A DNA stretch of 5,114 nucleotides from Candidatus Woesearchaeota archaeon (GTDB lineage: Archaea > Nanobdellota > Nanobdellia > Woesearchaeales > J091): positions 1 through 5,114 of the forward strand of contig RFJB01000083.1 in the NCBI GenBank assembly GCA_003695045.1, in the 5' to 3' direction. Each line of letters opens with the position of its first letter. The first letter of the stretch is position 1. Of the stretch, positions 1 to 5,031 are shown in pieces. The notes below the pieces were generated by a model. It worked only from the letters and a program-made list of their open reading frames with translations, ran no database searches and was not told where the DNA came from. The translations under genes were made by a program, and so were the position numbers.

Positions 1-341
1 CCATGCTTCTCGGCCTGTTTATACTCTACTCTGCCTTTGACATAGGAAGAAAGAATATCCTGTTTCTCATGGGCAGCAGTCCGCCCGCAAAGGTTCTGGA
101 CGAGATAGGGGATGCAGCGCGCTCTGTCAAAGGAGTCGACGCCACAAACGACATATTCGGGCACTACTTCGGAAACAAGGTTCATGCGGAAGTGCACATT
201 AACGTTTCAAACAAACTCACGACTCCCGAAGCCCATGAGATTGGAAAGGAAGTCCAGCGGAAGGTGGAGAGCATTCCCGTCGTTTCAAAGGCGTTTGTCC
301 ACATAGACCCTGAAAGGGCGGAAAAACCGGGAAAGAAATAA
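1..341 (+). CDS. Cation diffusion facilitator (CDF) family metal transporter, C-terminal part (5' truncated)
   Basis: This is the 3' end of a CDF-family divalent metal/proton antiporter; the gene starts before the window. The visible 112 residues begin inside the last transmembrane helix (about residues 1-22, hydrophobic, ending FLMGSSPP). They continue into the cytoplasmic ferredoxin-like domain typical of the family (about 27-103), with the recognisable segments EVHINV, EAHEIGKEV and VHIDPE. By comparison with E. coli YiiP, His65, His78, His100 and Asp102 of the visible part line up with cytoplasmic zinc ligands. The first YiiP cytoplasmic His (in GAHDL) aligns with Asn49 here, while extra His residues stand at 54 and 61. 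The metal cannot be deduced because the transmembrane site is outside the window. The gene ends 39 bp before the next start and is probably unrelated to the purine genes. The family call is firm; the substrate is unknown. Confidence 0.9.
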   Translation, partial: MLLGLFILYSAFDIGRKNILFLMGSSPPAKVLDEIGDAARSVKGVDATNDIFGHYFGNKVHAEVHINVSNKLTTPEAHEIGKEVQRKVESIPVVSKAFVHIDPERAEKPGKK

Positions 342-343
342 AT
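335..343 (+). promoter_or_regulatory. Possible TATA-like box for the small basic protein gene
   Basis: An A/T-only stretch (AAATAAATA) spans the end of the upstream transporter gene. It lies about 27 bp before position 367, which is just ahead of the GGTGAT ribosome binding site of the small gene. The spacing suits an archaeal promoter with a very short leader. The match is weak, and the small gene could equally be co-transcribed with the transporter. Confidence 0.25.
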
Positions 344-370
344 ACTTCCTTGTCTTTTCTATGCTCCGGG

Positions 371-376
371 GGTGAT
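371..376 (+). promoter_or_regulatory. Ribosome binding site GGTGAT that sets the start at 381
   Basis: GGTGAT is complementary to the archaeal 16S rRNA 3' end (part of AGGAGGTGATC) and lies 4 nt before ATG 381. The same bases also create in-frame GTG 372 and ATG 375 codons, but using those would place the start inside the binding site. ATG 381 is therefore preferred. An identical arrangement precedes purQ. Confidence 0.6.
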
Positions 377-380
377 GCTC

Positions 381-587
381 ATGCGAAAGCGCTCTTTTCT
401 CAGGTATTTGAAGAGGCCAAAACTTCTTTTCAGCAGAAAAAGCAGGGAAGAAGAACTTGTCCAGCAGTACGTCAGGAGAATTTACAATCCGGACAGCTTT
501 GCGCTGAAGCCGAGGTTCAGAAGGAAACTCTCTGAGGAGGAAAGGAGAAAAATCAATGAGGCAGTGAGACGGATTTACAACCCCTGA
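381..587 (+). CDS. Small highly basic protein with an internally duplicated ~27-residue unit, function unknown
   Basis: I do not recognise this 68-residue protein. It is very basic: 22 Lys/Arg against 8 Asp/Glu. It has no Cys, no membrane segment and no signal peptide. It is largely two copies of one unit, residues about 10-37 and 42-68, each running from a Lys/Arg/Pro-rich stretch through an EEE-containing predicted helix to the identical ending VRRIYNP. The two VRRIYNP coding segments (471-491 and 564-584) differ at 6 of 21 bases and every difference is synonymous. This argues that the reading frame is real and under protein-level constraint. The charge suggests binding to RNA or DNA, but that is inference. 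The start is chosen from the GGTGAT ribosome site; GTG 372 or ATG 375 would add 2-3 residues. The stop lies 3 bp from the stop of the convergent bud32. An overlapping frame at 350-535 was judged a shadow. Confidence 0.7.
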   Translation: MRKRSFLRYLKRPKLLFSRKSREEELVQQYVRRIYNPDSFALKPRFRRKLSEEERRKINEAVRRIYNP

Positions 588-603
588 TTTTTATTTCTTT
601 TTT
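588..603 (+). terminator. T-rich tract, probable archaeal terminator for the rightward small gene
   Basis: Directly after the TGA stop of the small protein gene there are runs of T (588-592, 594-596, 598-603) broken only by A and C. Archaeal RNA polymerase commonly terminates at such T tracts without a hairpin. The tract overlaps the last Lys codons of the convergent bud32, so it may be partly a by-product of the Lys-rich C-terminus of that protein. Confidence 0.4.
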
Positions 604-1187
604 CCCTTATACCTCCCCCTTCCCTCAACCTTCTCAAGGCGCGCCTCAACATTCCTGTCATTATATCCTTTCAGAACTTCTGCAAAGCACTCTTTCCATA
701 TGGTGTGGTGCTTGCTTTCCAGCGCTTCCCTCAGCAGGTGAAGGTCGACTGCCTTGTCCTCAACCTTCTCTGAGAAGAACGACAGACCGAAGTCGATGAA
801 GAACACCTTTCCCTCTTTCAAAATCATGTTTGAAGTCGTGAGGTCGCCGTGAATTATTCCTGCGTCATGCATTCTCCTAACGAGAACGCCCATCTCTTTG
901 CACAGTTTTTTGCAGTCGGATGACTCAAGAACATCCTTGACAAGGGGGCCGTCAATCTTTTCCATCTCAATTTCCATCTTTTTGTCGTCGAAAGAAATCA
1001 GCTTTGGGCTGGGGAATCCCATTTCCTGCAGCCGGGATAGAACCTTTGCCTCCCTTCTGGTCCTGAACTTTCTCAGCTTGACATCAATCTCCTCAAGCCG
1101 ATACTTCTTTTCGAAGCGCTCCTTGAGAATTTCATCTCCCTTATCATAAAGCTTCGCTTCCGCGCCCTGCGCAATGAGCCCTTTCAT
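591..1187 (-). CDS. bud32: Bud32/PRPK-type atypical kinase of the KEOPS complex (tRNA t6A37 synthesis)
   Basis: Bud32 is the small kinase/ATPase that works with Kae1, Cgi121 and Pcc1 in KEOPS to make N6-threonylcarbamoyladenosine at tRNA position 37 in the cytoplasm. With the start at 1187 the protein has 198 residues, a normal length for stand-alone archaeal Bud32. Visible motifs are: IAQGAEA (5-11, nucleotide loop); ILKERFEKKYR (20-30) with probable ATP-binding Lys22; Glu46 in RREA (helix C); HGDLTTSN (113-120) with catalytic Asp115 and Asn120; and IDFGLS (131-136) with metal-binding Asp132. The tail GRGRYKGKKK (189-198) resembles the basic RGRKR-like tail of the family, here with a Tyr inserted and extra lysines. 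The frame stays open upstream to ATG 1304. I reject that longer start because family members begin a few residues before IAQGAEA, and because the 39 extra codons cross TATA-like boxes. AGGAG (1189-1193 on the minus strand) lies only 1 nt before the ATG, unusually close, so a leaderless transcript is possible. No other KEOPS gene is in the window. Confidence 0.92.
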   Translation of the reverse strand: MKGLIAQGAEAKLYDKGDEILKERFEKKYRLEEIDVKLRKFRTRREAKVLSRLQEMGFPSPKLISFDDKKMEIEMEKIDGPLVKDVLESSDCKKLCKEMGVLVRRMHDAGIIHGDLTTSNMILKEGKVFFIDFGLSFFSEKVEDKAVDLHLLREALESKHHTIWKECFAEVLKGYNDRNVEARLEKVEGRGRYKGKKK

Positions 1188-1210
1188 TCTCCTGAGATGC
1201 TGGGGATTAC

Positions 1211-1220
1211 TATTAAAATA
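1211..1220 (-). promoter_or_regulatory. Candidate TATA box for bud32 (leaderless start)
   Basis: On the minus strand the sequence reads TATTTTAATA, centred about 28 bp before ATG 1187. This is the spacing expected if transcription begins at or just before the start codon, giving a leaderless mRNA. It would explain why the AGGAG beside the ATG is too close to act as a normal ribosome site. The palindromic box at 1263-1270 is the rival candidate and would give a leader of about 50 nt. Confidence 0.4.
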
Positions 1221-1262
1221 TTGCGCAAGCAACACCCCCATTGCGGACAGCATATAGAAACC

Positions 1263-1270
1263 TTTATAAA
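1263..1270 (+). promoter_or_regulatory. Palindromic TATA box TTTATAAA, likely purL operon promoter, possibly bidirectional
   Basis: TTTATAAA is the best TATA-like element in the divergent region and reads the same on both strands. On the plus strand it is preceded by GAAACC, a plausible purine-rich TFB recognition element. A start site about 26 bp from the box centre falls near 1293, so the purL mRNA would begin at or next to the G-run that forms the 5' arm of the leader stem. On the minus strand the same box, preceded by GAAAGAGG, could drive bud32 with a start near 1240. Confidence 0.5.
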
Positions 1271-1293
1271 TAAACCTCTTTCCCGTTATTTCG

Positions 1294-1356
1294 GGGGAAA
1301 ACACGTAACACCTGCTTTTGAAGCTCTCAAAGAAGCTGTCAAAACGTGTTTTTCTT
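1294..1356 (+). promoter_or_regulatory. Long stem-loop in the purL 5' leader (candidate cis-regulatory RNA or operator)
   Basis: AAAACACGT (1298-1306) and ACGTGTTTT (1344-1352) form a perfect 9-bp inverted repeat. In RNA the stem extends outward through G-U, G-C and two more G-U pairs to 1294/1356, giving 13 consecutive pairs closing a 37-nt loop. Inside that loop, 1314-1321 can pair with 1327-1336 (8 pairs with a 2-nt bulge at 1332-1333 and a 5-nt AGCTC loop). The structure ends immediately before the purL ribosome site at 1357. It matches no riboswitch class I can name. As DNA, the two 9-mers could instead be half-sites for a dimeric repressor. The folding was done by hand; no energy was computed. 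Confidence 0.4.
1320..1343 (+). repeat. 12-nt tandem direct repeat in the purL leader
   Basis: GAAGCTCTCAAA (1320-1331) is followed without a gap by GAAGCTGTCAAA (1332-1343), 11 of 12 bases identical. The pair fills most of the loop of the long stem, between the predicted transcription start and the ribosome site, where no gene is apparent. It could be a double operator, a repeated RNA element, or a chance slippage duplication. Confidence 0.75.
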
Positions 1357-1363
1357 GAGGGGG
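1357..1363 (+). promoter_or_regulatory. purL ribosome binding site GAGGGGG
   Basis: A G-rich Shine-Dalgarno-like sequence ends 7 nt before ATG 1371. GAGG is the core complementary to 16S rRNA. It begins at the base after the long leader stem and overlaps the second GGGGGAAAAC copy. Confidence 0.6.
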
Positions 1364-1370
1364 AAAACCA

Positions 1371-3734
1371 ATGAGTTCAGACATTGAAAACCAGACGATT
1401 TCCGGCACGATTCCTGTTTCTGACATGCCTGACGATGAGCTCTCAAGGTTTCTCAAGGAAAACTCAATCTCGCTGACTCTTGAAGAGGTCAGAAGCCTCC
1501 CTGAAAAGCTGGGCAGAAATCCAACCCTGACAGAGCTTCACATATTCAACATACAGTGGAGCGAGCACTCCTCATACAAGAGCAGCAAGAAACTCCTGAA
1601 GCAGCTGCCAACCGAAAGCCCCAAGGTAATTCTCGGGCCCAAAGAGGACTCGGGAATAGTGGAACTCGGAACATTCAAGGGAAAGCGTTACGGCATTGTT
1701 GTGAGCCACGAGTCGCACAACCATCCCTCACAGGTTGTTCCGTATGAAGGCGCAGCCACAGGAGTGGGCGGAATACTTAGAGATGTTCTCTGCATGGGTG
1801 CAGAGGTAATTGCAACCGGCGACCCCCTGCGCTTCGGAGACCCCTTTGGAAAAAACAAGGACAGGACACGGTACATAGCAAACGCCGTTGTCGATGGCAT
1901 TGCCAGCTACGGCAACGCAGTGGGCATTCCTGTGCTTGCCGGCGATGTTTACTTTGATGCGTGCTTTGACGACAACTGCCTGGTCAATGTGGTATCCCTC
2001 GGCCTTGTCAAAGAAGAAGATATAATACACTCCTACGTTCCCAAAGAAGCAGCGGAAGAAGAATACGAAGTTGTCCTTGTGGGAAAGGCAACCGACAATT
2101 CGGGCTTTGGAGGGGCCGCCTTCGCTTCACTCATCCTTGACGAGGAGGAAGCGGAAATAAACAAGGGAGCAGTCCAGGTTCCGGACCCCTTCCTGAAAAA
2201 CATGCTCATAAAGGCGACTCGCAGGGCTTTTGAAGTCATACGCGAGAAAAAAATAAAGGTGGGCTTCAAGGACCTGGGGGCAGGAGGCATAATGTGCGCA
2301 ACCTCCGAGCTTGGAAGCGCCGCAGGGTTTGGAATGGAGCTTGACCTTGACAAGGTCCATGTATCAATGCACAATCTTCCTCCTTATGTTATCGCGTGTT
2401 CCGAAACGCAGGAAAGATTCGCATGGGTGGTGCCGAAATCATTCACTCAGGAACTTCTCAAAATTTACAATGAAGATTACGACCTTCCCAACATAGCAGA
2501 AGGAGCAAAGGCAACGGTTATCGGAAAGGTAACTCGCGAGAAGAACTATGTTCTTTTCCACAACGGCCAAAAGGTCTGCGACGCTCCAATAGACGAAGTC
2601 ACCTCCGGAGTTCTTTATGACAGAGAGCAAAAGCCCATGGAGTGGAACGAGAAAGACCCAGACATACCTGAGCCGGTCCACTACAAAGAAATCATTCTGA
2701 AAATCCTCAGGCATCCCACTGTTGCCTCCAAAGCAGACATATACAAACATTATGACACAGAAGTGCAGGGAAGAGCCGTATTCAGGCCGGGAGAAGCGGA
2801 CGCCGGCGTCATGGCGCCTCTTCCGGACGAGAAAGTGGGCGTCGCATTAAGCGTCGATTCAAATCCGAAGTATGGCAGAATCAGCCCTTACTGGGGCGCG
2901 GTAAACGCTGTTTTCGAGGCAATGCGTAATGTTGCCGCAACAGGAGCGGTTCCGACAGCAATCACCGACTGCCTCAATTACGGCAACCCTGAAAAGCCGG
3001 AGGCGTTCTGGCAGTTTGCAGAAGGCGTCAGAGGCATAAGTGACGCAGCAAGAAAAATATCCTATTACAACACAGACCTTCCTGTTCCTGTCGTGTCCGG
3101 AAACGTGTCTTTTTACAACGAGTCGGCAGCGGGAAAGGCAGTTGACCCTTCGCCGGTCATAGCATGCATAGGAGTCATGGATGACTTCTCAAAAGCAAGG
3201 GGCATTCAGCTCCTCAGGGAGGGAAGCTACCTCTTCCTCGTGGGCGAGAGAAAACACGAACTTGGAGGGAGCATCTACTACGAAATTCACGGAGGCACGG
3301 GAAGCAGCGTTCCGAAACCTGACTTTGAAACAGCAAAGAAGCAGATATGGTCTGTTATAGACGCAATCTCCACAGGCAAAGTGCTTGCTTCCCACGATAT
3401 AAGCGACGGGGGTCTTGCCGCAGCTCTGGCTGAAATGGCAATCGGTCCCGAAGGGAAAGGCAATTTGGGCGTCGAAGTGCAGCTCAACGACGACCTTCCC
3501 ACATCAACGGTTCTCTTTTCGGAAAGCCCCGGCTTCATACTTGAGGTTTCTCCTGAGGACGCAAGGGAGATAGAGAAAGTGTTCTCCCGGCACGGAGTTG
3601 ATGTGTTCAAAATCGGGGAAGTAACCTCGTCTCAGAAAATCACAATCAAGCACAACGAGAAAGAAGTTTGCAGCATACCTCTTGAAGAAGCAAAAGAGGC
3701 ATGGCTTAACGGCCTTTCAGAAGCCCTGAAGTAA
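1371..3734 (+). CDS. purL: Phosphoribosylformylglycinamidine synthase subunit PurL (FGAR amidotransferase synthase subunit)
   Basis: PurL is the ATP-dependent synthase subunit that converts FGAR to formylglycinamidine ribonucleotide (FGAM) using ammonia from PurQ, in a complex bridged by PurS. The 787-residue protein has the duplicated AIR-synthase-like layout. The first half has GRNPTLTEL (48-56), WSEHSSYK (63-70, His66), ESHNHPSQVVPYEGAATG (114-131, with the family's catalytic His116), DPLRFGDP (151-158) and DLGAGGIMCATSELG (301-315). The second half has DCLNYGNPEKPE (533-544), SGNVSFYNE (576-584) and HDISDGGLAAALAEMA (675-690). It lacks fused glutaminase and PurS domains, so it is the small type, though longer than the ~600-740 residues of well-studied small PurLs, partly from an extra N-terminal segment before residue 45. 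The usual Cys in WSEHC is Ser67 here; the preceding His is kept. It is first in the operon, with its own promoter and a structured leader. Confidence 0.96.
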   Translation: MSSDIENQTISGTIPVSDMPDDELSRFLKENSISLTLEEVRSLPEKLGRNPTLTELHIFNIQWSEHSSYKSSKKLLKQLPTESPKVILGPKEDSGIVELGTFKGKRYGIVVSHESHNHPSQVVPYEGAATGVGGILRDVLCMGAEVIATGDPLRFGDPFGKNKDRTRYIANAVVDGIASYGNAVGIPVLAGDVYFDACFDDNCLVNVVSLGLVKEEDIIHSYVPKEAAEEEYEVVLVGKATDNSGFGGAAFASLILDEEEAEINKGAVQVPDPFLKNMLIKATRRAFEVIREKKIKVGFKDLGAGGIMCATSELGSAAGFGMELDLDKVHVSMHNLPPYVIACSETQERFAWVVPKSFTQELLKIYNEDYDLPNIAEGAKATVIGKVTREKNYVLFHNGQKVCDAPIDEVTSGVLYDREQKPMEWNEKDPDIPEPVHYKEIILKILRHPTVASKADIYKHYDTEVQGRAVFRPGEADAGVMAPLPDEKVGVALSVDSNPKYGRISPYWGAVNAVFEAMRNVAATGAVPTAITDCLNYGNPEKPEAFWQFAEGVRGISDAARKISYYNTDLPVPVVSGNVSFYNESAAGKAVDPSPVIACIGVMDDFSKARGIQLLREGSYLFLVGERKHELGGSIYYEIHGGTGSSVPKPDFETAKKQIWSVIDAISTGKVLASHDISDGGLAAALAEMAIGPEGKGNLGVEVQLNDDLPTSTVLFSESPGFILEVSPEDAREIEKVFSRHGVDVFKIGEVTSSQKITIKHNEKEVCSIPLEEAKEAWLNGLSEALK

Positions 3735-3740
3735 GCGCGA

Positions 3741-3747
3741 AGTGATG
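3741..3747 (+). promoter_or_regulatory. purQ ribosome binding site AGTGATG that sets the start at 3751
   Basis: GTGAT pairs with the archaeal 16S rRNA 3' end and lies just upstream of ATG 3751. In-frame GTG 3742 and ATG 3745 lie within the site, so 3751 is preferred. The 12-mer GTGATGCTCATG here is identical to that at 372-383, before the small basic protein. Confidence 0.55.
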
Positions 3748-3750
3748 CTC

Positions 3751-4548
3751 ATGTCAAAACCTAAAATAGCAATCCTCCAGTTTCCGGGAGTAAACTGCGA
3801 GTACGAGTCAAAACTGGCTTGCGAGCAGGCAGGCATGGAAGCAGAAATATACAGGTGGAACTCCGGAGAACCGCTTGACACATACGACGGATTTCTCCTT
3901 CCCGGCGGCTGGTCCTATGAAGACAGGGTCCGGGCAGGAGCAATAGCAGCAAAGGACCCCCTTCTTGAACAGCTCAGGGAGCAGGCCGCATTGGGAAAGC
4001 CGGTAATCGGCATATGCAACGGCGCCCAGATACTTGTGGAATCAGGGCTGATTCCGAACATTGACAACACGCTGAGAGTCGACTTTGCGCTTGCCCCAAA
4101 CATAAACCCGAGGGTCTCAGGATATTACTGCACATGGATACATGTTATGAACTCAAGCAAAAAACAGACAGCGTTCAACAGGACGATGAAATACGAAGAA
4201 GTCCTTCCTCTCCCGATAGCTCATGGAGAGGGAAGATTTGTTACAAGGAACAAGGAGCTTATAGACACCCTCATAAAAAATGATCAAATAGCGTTCAGGT
4301 ACTGCAATGAAGAGGGCAATGTTATCAATGAGTTTCCCGTGAATCCGAACGGAAGCCTATACTCAATAGCCGCCCTTACGAATCCCGAAGGAAACGTTAT
4401 GGCAATCATGCCCCACCCTGAAAGGGCAATGGAAAAAAGGCAGGTGCCGGGTTTCCAGGGCAGTTATGAGGAATCAAGGCAGCACGGACCGGGAAGCAAA
4501 ATCTTCTTTTCAATGAAAGAATACATAGAAGAGCGGAGGAAAAAATGA
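3751..4548 (+). CDS. purQ: Phosphoribosylformylglycinamidine synthase subunit PurQ (glutaminase)
   Basis: PurQ is the class I glutamine amidotransferase subunit. It hydrolyses glutamine and passes ammonia to PurL for FGAM formation. With the start at 3751 it has 265 residues, longer than the ~227-residue B. subtilis type. It shows FPGVNCEYE (11-19), LLPGGWSYEDRVRAG (49-63), the nucleophile Cys89 in GICNG (87-91), and the catalytic His222 and Glu224 in MPHPERAM (220-227). HGEGRF (158-163) is also a normal PurQ motif. The C-terminus is Lys/Arg/Glu-rich and ends ERRKK. The gene begins 16 bp after purL and its TGA overlaps the purS ATG by 4 bp (ATGA), so the subunits are likely made in coupled fashion. 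GTG 3742 would add three residues. Confidence 0.96.
   Translation: MSKPKIAILQFPGVNCEYESKLACEQAGMEAEIYRWNSGEPLDTYDGFLLPGGWSYEDRVRAGAIAAKDPLLEQLREQAALGKPVIGICNGAQILVESGLIPNIDNTLRVDFALAPNINPRVSGYYCTWIHVMNSSKKQTAFNRTMKYEEVLPLPIAHGEGRFVTRNKELIDTLIKNDQIAFRYCNEEGNVINEFPVNPNGSLYSIAALTNPEGNVMAIMPHPERAMEKRQVPGFQGSYEESRQHGPGSKIFFSMKEYIEERRKK
4535..4539 (+). promoter_or_regulatory. purS ribosome binding site GGAGG
   Basis: GGAGG lies inside the last codons of purQ, 5 nt before ATG 4545. It is an ideal position and fixes the overlapping purS start. Confidence 0.75.
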
Positions 4549-5015
4549 GCCAGGAGCCAGTAGTTGAACTCTTCGTCCGGCTGATAATTCCGGACACCAC
4601 AGCAATCACAGCCCTCAACACCCTGAAAAAGCTGGGCTTCCCGCTCACGAAGCTTTCGAGAGAGGACTATTACCAGTTTGTTCTTGACGCAAACGCGGAT
4701 GCTGAAGCTTTCGCGGACAGGATAAAAAAAGTTGATGTTCTTGTAAATGCGAACAAGCACAGGGCAGAAACGACAATTAATTCGCATAAAGAAAAGGAGG
4801 ATTTCGGCATACTCGTCATGAACTCCGACGATGACTGCGCAGGCATCCTCAAAACCCTGAAGGAACGCCTTGGATTTGCGGAAATAAAATCCATGAAAAG
4901 AGGCACTTACTGGACATTCGAGGCAGAACCTGGCGCTGACAGGGAAAAACTTGCGCATGACATTGCAAAAGCCCTTCTCTACAATCCCCACTATCAAGAG
5001 TATCTTCTCTGCTGA
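4545..5015 (+). CDS. purS: PurS-type FGAM synthase subunit, tandem (double-domain) form
   Basis: PurS is the small subunit that holds PurL and PurQ together and is thought to help channel ammonia. Ordinary PurS is about 80 residues and acts as a dimer. This protein has 156 and reads as two PurS-like folds in series. Repeat 1 covers about residues 7-73 and repeat 2 about 88-154. Each has a first strand (VELFVRLIIPD / FGILVMNSDDD), a helix ending in LKKLGF or LKERLGF, a second strand (YYQFVLDA / YWTFEAEP) and a final helix with LVNANKHR or LLYNPHYQEY. Repeat 2 keeps the family ending best (compare LLANPVIEDY-type ends); repeat 1 is more diverged. The arrangement resembles the N-terminal domain of large single-chain PurL, known to mimic a PurS dimer. 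The position after purQ supports the call. The duplication rests on pattern matching by eye. Confidence 0.85.
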   Translation: MSQEPVVELFVRLIIPDTTAITALNTLKKLGFPLTKLSREDYYQFVLDANADAEAFADRIKKVDVLVNANKHRAETTINSHKEKEDFGILVMNSDDDCAGILKTLKERLGFAEIKSMKRGTYWTFEAEPGADREKLAHDIAKALLYNPHYQEYLLC

Positions 5016-5018
5016 CTC

Positions 5019-5026
5019 AGGAGGTG
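5019..5026 (+). promoter_or_regulatory. Strong ribosome binding site AGGAGGTG for the downstream purE-like gene
   Basis: Eight consecutive bases match the complement of the archaeal 16S rRNA 3' end, the strongest site in the window. Counting from the end of GGAGG, the spacer is 4 nt to ATG 5029 and 7 nt to ATG 5032, which favours 5032. Confidence 0.7.
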
Positions 5027-5031
5027 TTATG

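Larger units (their letters stand above)
1293..1368 (+). repeat. Duplicated 10-mer GGGGGAAAAC in the purL leader (copies 1293-1302 and 1359-1368)
   Basis: The same 10 bases occur twice, 66 bp apart. The first copy lies near the predicted transcription start. The second contains the G-rich ribosome site and the spacer directly before the purL ATG. Both copies are complementary to the U-rich segment between them at 1348-1354, the basis of the switch proposed in the findings. Confidence 0.75.

Noticed and set aside
344..360. Pyrimidine-rich stretch after the transporter gene as a terminator
   Set aside because: It is broken by C and G and has no run of T longer than four. Too weak to call.
350..535. 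Plus-strand open frame of 61 codons overlapping the small basic gene
   Set aside because: It has no ribosome site, and the overlapping frame 381-587 has a good GGTGAT site plus synonymous-only divergence between its internal repeats.
898..1149. Plus-strand open frame of 83 codons inside bud32
   Set aside because: It is antisense to the conserved kinase core, Ser-rich in the way typical of a shadow frame, and has no plausible ribosome site.
1188..1304. N-terminal extension of Bud32 up to ATG 1304
   Set aside because: Family members begin a few residues before IAQGAEA. The extension crosses promoter-like sequence and part of the purL leader.
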